DNA of 13,182 nucleotides from positions 1 through 13,182 of the forward strand of contig JAGXHO010000164.1 in NCBI GenBank assembly GCA_024636105.1. Direction: 5' to 3'. Below, one piece after another: positions 12,317 to 13,182 of this stretch (the stretch's first letter is position 1; the number at the start of each line of letters is the position of its first letter). Source of the DNA: Trueperaceae bacterium. Lineage in GTDB: Bacteria > Deinococcota > Deinococci > Deinococcales > Trueperaceae. The notes beneath the pieces are model-generated. The model searched no databases, was not told the origin of the DNA, and saw only the letters and a list, made by a program, of their open reading frames with translations. A program made the position numbers and the translations under genes.

Positions 12317-13182
12317 ATGCCCCCCGCCGCGCGCGCCAGCGTCCCCCTCTTCGCGGTCTTCGCCGCCGGCTACTTCCTCAGCTACTTCCTGCGCTCCGCC
12401 AACGCCGTGCTCGCCCCCGACCTGCAGGCCGACGTCGGCCTCGGCCCCGCCGACCTGGGGTTGATGACCTCGGCGTTCTTCGCCGCCTACGCCGCCGCCC
12501 AGTTCCCGGTCGGCCTCGCGCTCGACCGCTGGGGGCCGCGCCGGGTCGCCTCGTCGCTCATGCTCCTGGGCGTCGCAGGGGCGCTCCTGTTCGCGGTCGG
12601 CACCAGCCTGCCGGTGCTGGCCCTCGGCCGCGTGTTGCTGGGCGTCGGCCTCGGTTCGGTGCTGCTCGCCGGCCTCAAGGCCTTCGCGCTCTGGTGGCCG
12701 GCGCACCGCTACGCGACCGTCTCCGGCCTCTACTTCGCGGTGGGGTCGCTGGGCGCGCTGCTCGCCGCGTCGCCGCTCGCGTGGGCGAACGCGACCATCG
12801 GGTGGCGCGCGACCTTCGTCGTGGCCGCCGCCGTGGTCGCGGCGGTGGCCGCCGCGCTCGCGCTGCGAACGCCGGCAACACCGACGCGACGTGGCCCCAC
12901 GTCCGAGACGGGCGCTGCTCCCGACGCCGCCGGCACCGGTCTCGCGGTCGCCACCCTGATGCTGCTCGGCTTCGCCTTCACGGGCCCTGCCGTCGGCTTC
13001 CAGACGCTCTGGGCAGGGCCGTACCTGTACGACGCCTTCGGGACCGACGCCGCCACCACCGGCCGGCTGCTGCTCGTGCTGTCGCTCGGCATCTCGGTCG
13101 GCTACGCGGCGTCGGGCGCCTTCGCCGACCGCTTCGGCCTCTACCGCGTGACGGTGGTCTCGGCGCTGGCGTTCGTCGCCGC
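12317..13182 (+). CDS. MFS transporter, C-terminus outside the window
   Basis: The first 288 codons are present, and the gene continues past the right edge. The protein is strongly hydrophobic, with six clear helices in the N-terminal half, a hydrophilic central loop (about 188-210, rich in Pro, Thr and Arg) and the first helices of the second half. The MFS signature between helices 2 and 3 is present (GLALDRWGPRR, 66-76), and its weaker counterpart GAFADRFGLYR lies in the second half. I see no nitrate/nitrite porter (NarK) signature of the G-x2-A-G-x-G-N-x-G type, so a nitrite or nitrate substrate, though tempting beside nirK, is not supported. The ATG at 12317 is the first possible start after the Rrf2 stop; it has no Shine-Dalgarno sequence but a TACGCT box 10 nt upstream. 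The substrate is unknown. Confidence 0.85.
   Translation, partial: MPPAARASVPLFAVFAAGYFLSYFLRSANAVLAPDLQADVGLGPADLGLMTSAFFAAYAAAQFPVGLALDRWGPRRVASSLMLLGVAGALLFAVGTSLPVLALGRVLLGVGLGSVLLAGLKAFALWWPAHRYATVSGLYFAVGSLGALLAASPLAWANATIGWRATFVVAAAVVAAVAAALALRTPATPTRRGPTSETGAAPDAAGTGLAVATLMLLGFAFTGPAVGFQTLWAGPYLYDAFGTDAATTGRLLLVLSLGISVGYAASGAFADRFGLYRVTVVSALAFVA

Noticed and set aside
12158..13092. Minus-strand open frames opposite the Rrf2 and MFS genes
   Set aside because: They are rich in Arg, Ser, Ala or Glu without motifs; the plus strand encodes clear Rrf2 and MFS proteins.
12317..13182. NarK-type nitrate/nitrite porter
   Set aside because: The neighbourhood suggests it, but the glycine-rich porter signature is absent and only generic MFS motifs are seen.

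Overview
The window is a very GC-rich (about 70%) bacterial chromosomal segment, densely packed, with no RNA genes, CRISPR arrays or insertion sequences that I can see. Several genes begin 6-10 nt after a TANNNT -10 box with no Shine-Dalgarno sequence. This leaderless layout is well documented in Deinococcus, and with the base composition and gene content it makes a member of the Deinococcota (for example a Truepera-like lineage) my best guess. That is inference, and other high-GC phyla also use leaderless transcripts.

Layout. At the left edge, on the minus strand, lie the start of an ABC transporter ATPase and, upstream of it, a 79-residue two-helix membrane protein. On the plus strand follow a 1352-residue sensor protein (degenerate receiver, GAF, PAS, GAF, PAS, GAF, GGDEF, EAL) that should make and/or degrade cyclic-di-GMP, and 14 nt later a divergent short-chain dehydrogenase. 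A hairpin separates these from a divergently transcribed pair: a LiaF-like membrane protein with a C-terminal beta-repeat domain (minus) and a DUF2807-type beta-repeat protein without a signal peptide (plus). Their shared 150-bp control region holds two clear palindromes. An AspT/YidE-type transporter with two RCK_C domains follows.

The right half is a nitrite-respiration island. On the minus strand, in transcription order, are nirK (AniA-like copper nitrite reductase), a NirV-type SUMF1-fold protein and an SCO-type copper-delivery lipoprotein, tightly spaced as one operon. Divergent from nirK are an Rrf2-family regulator with three cysteines suited to an Fe-S cluster (NsrR-like) and an MFS transporter that runs off the right edge. 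An inverted repeat, GCATC-N8-GATGC, covers the nirK -10 box and is a good candidate operator for this regulator.

How the genes fit together. NirK reduces nitrite to NO outside the membrane, SCO probably helps load its copper, NirV is a recurrent nirK neighbour of unsettled role, and the Rrf2 protein probably senses NO or Fe-S status and adjusts nirK transcription. The rest of the window looks like independent housekeeping, signalling and envelope functions. I see no convincing wholly new system. The most unusual parts are the beta-repeat pair with its palindromic control region, the SDR lacking most of its catalytic residues, and the nirK control region.
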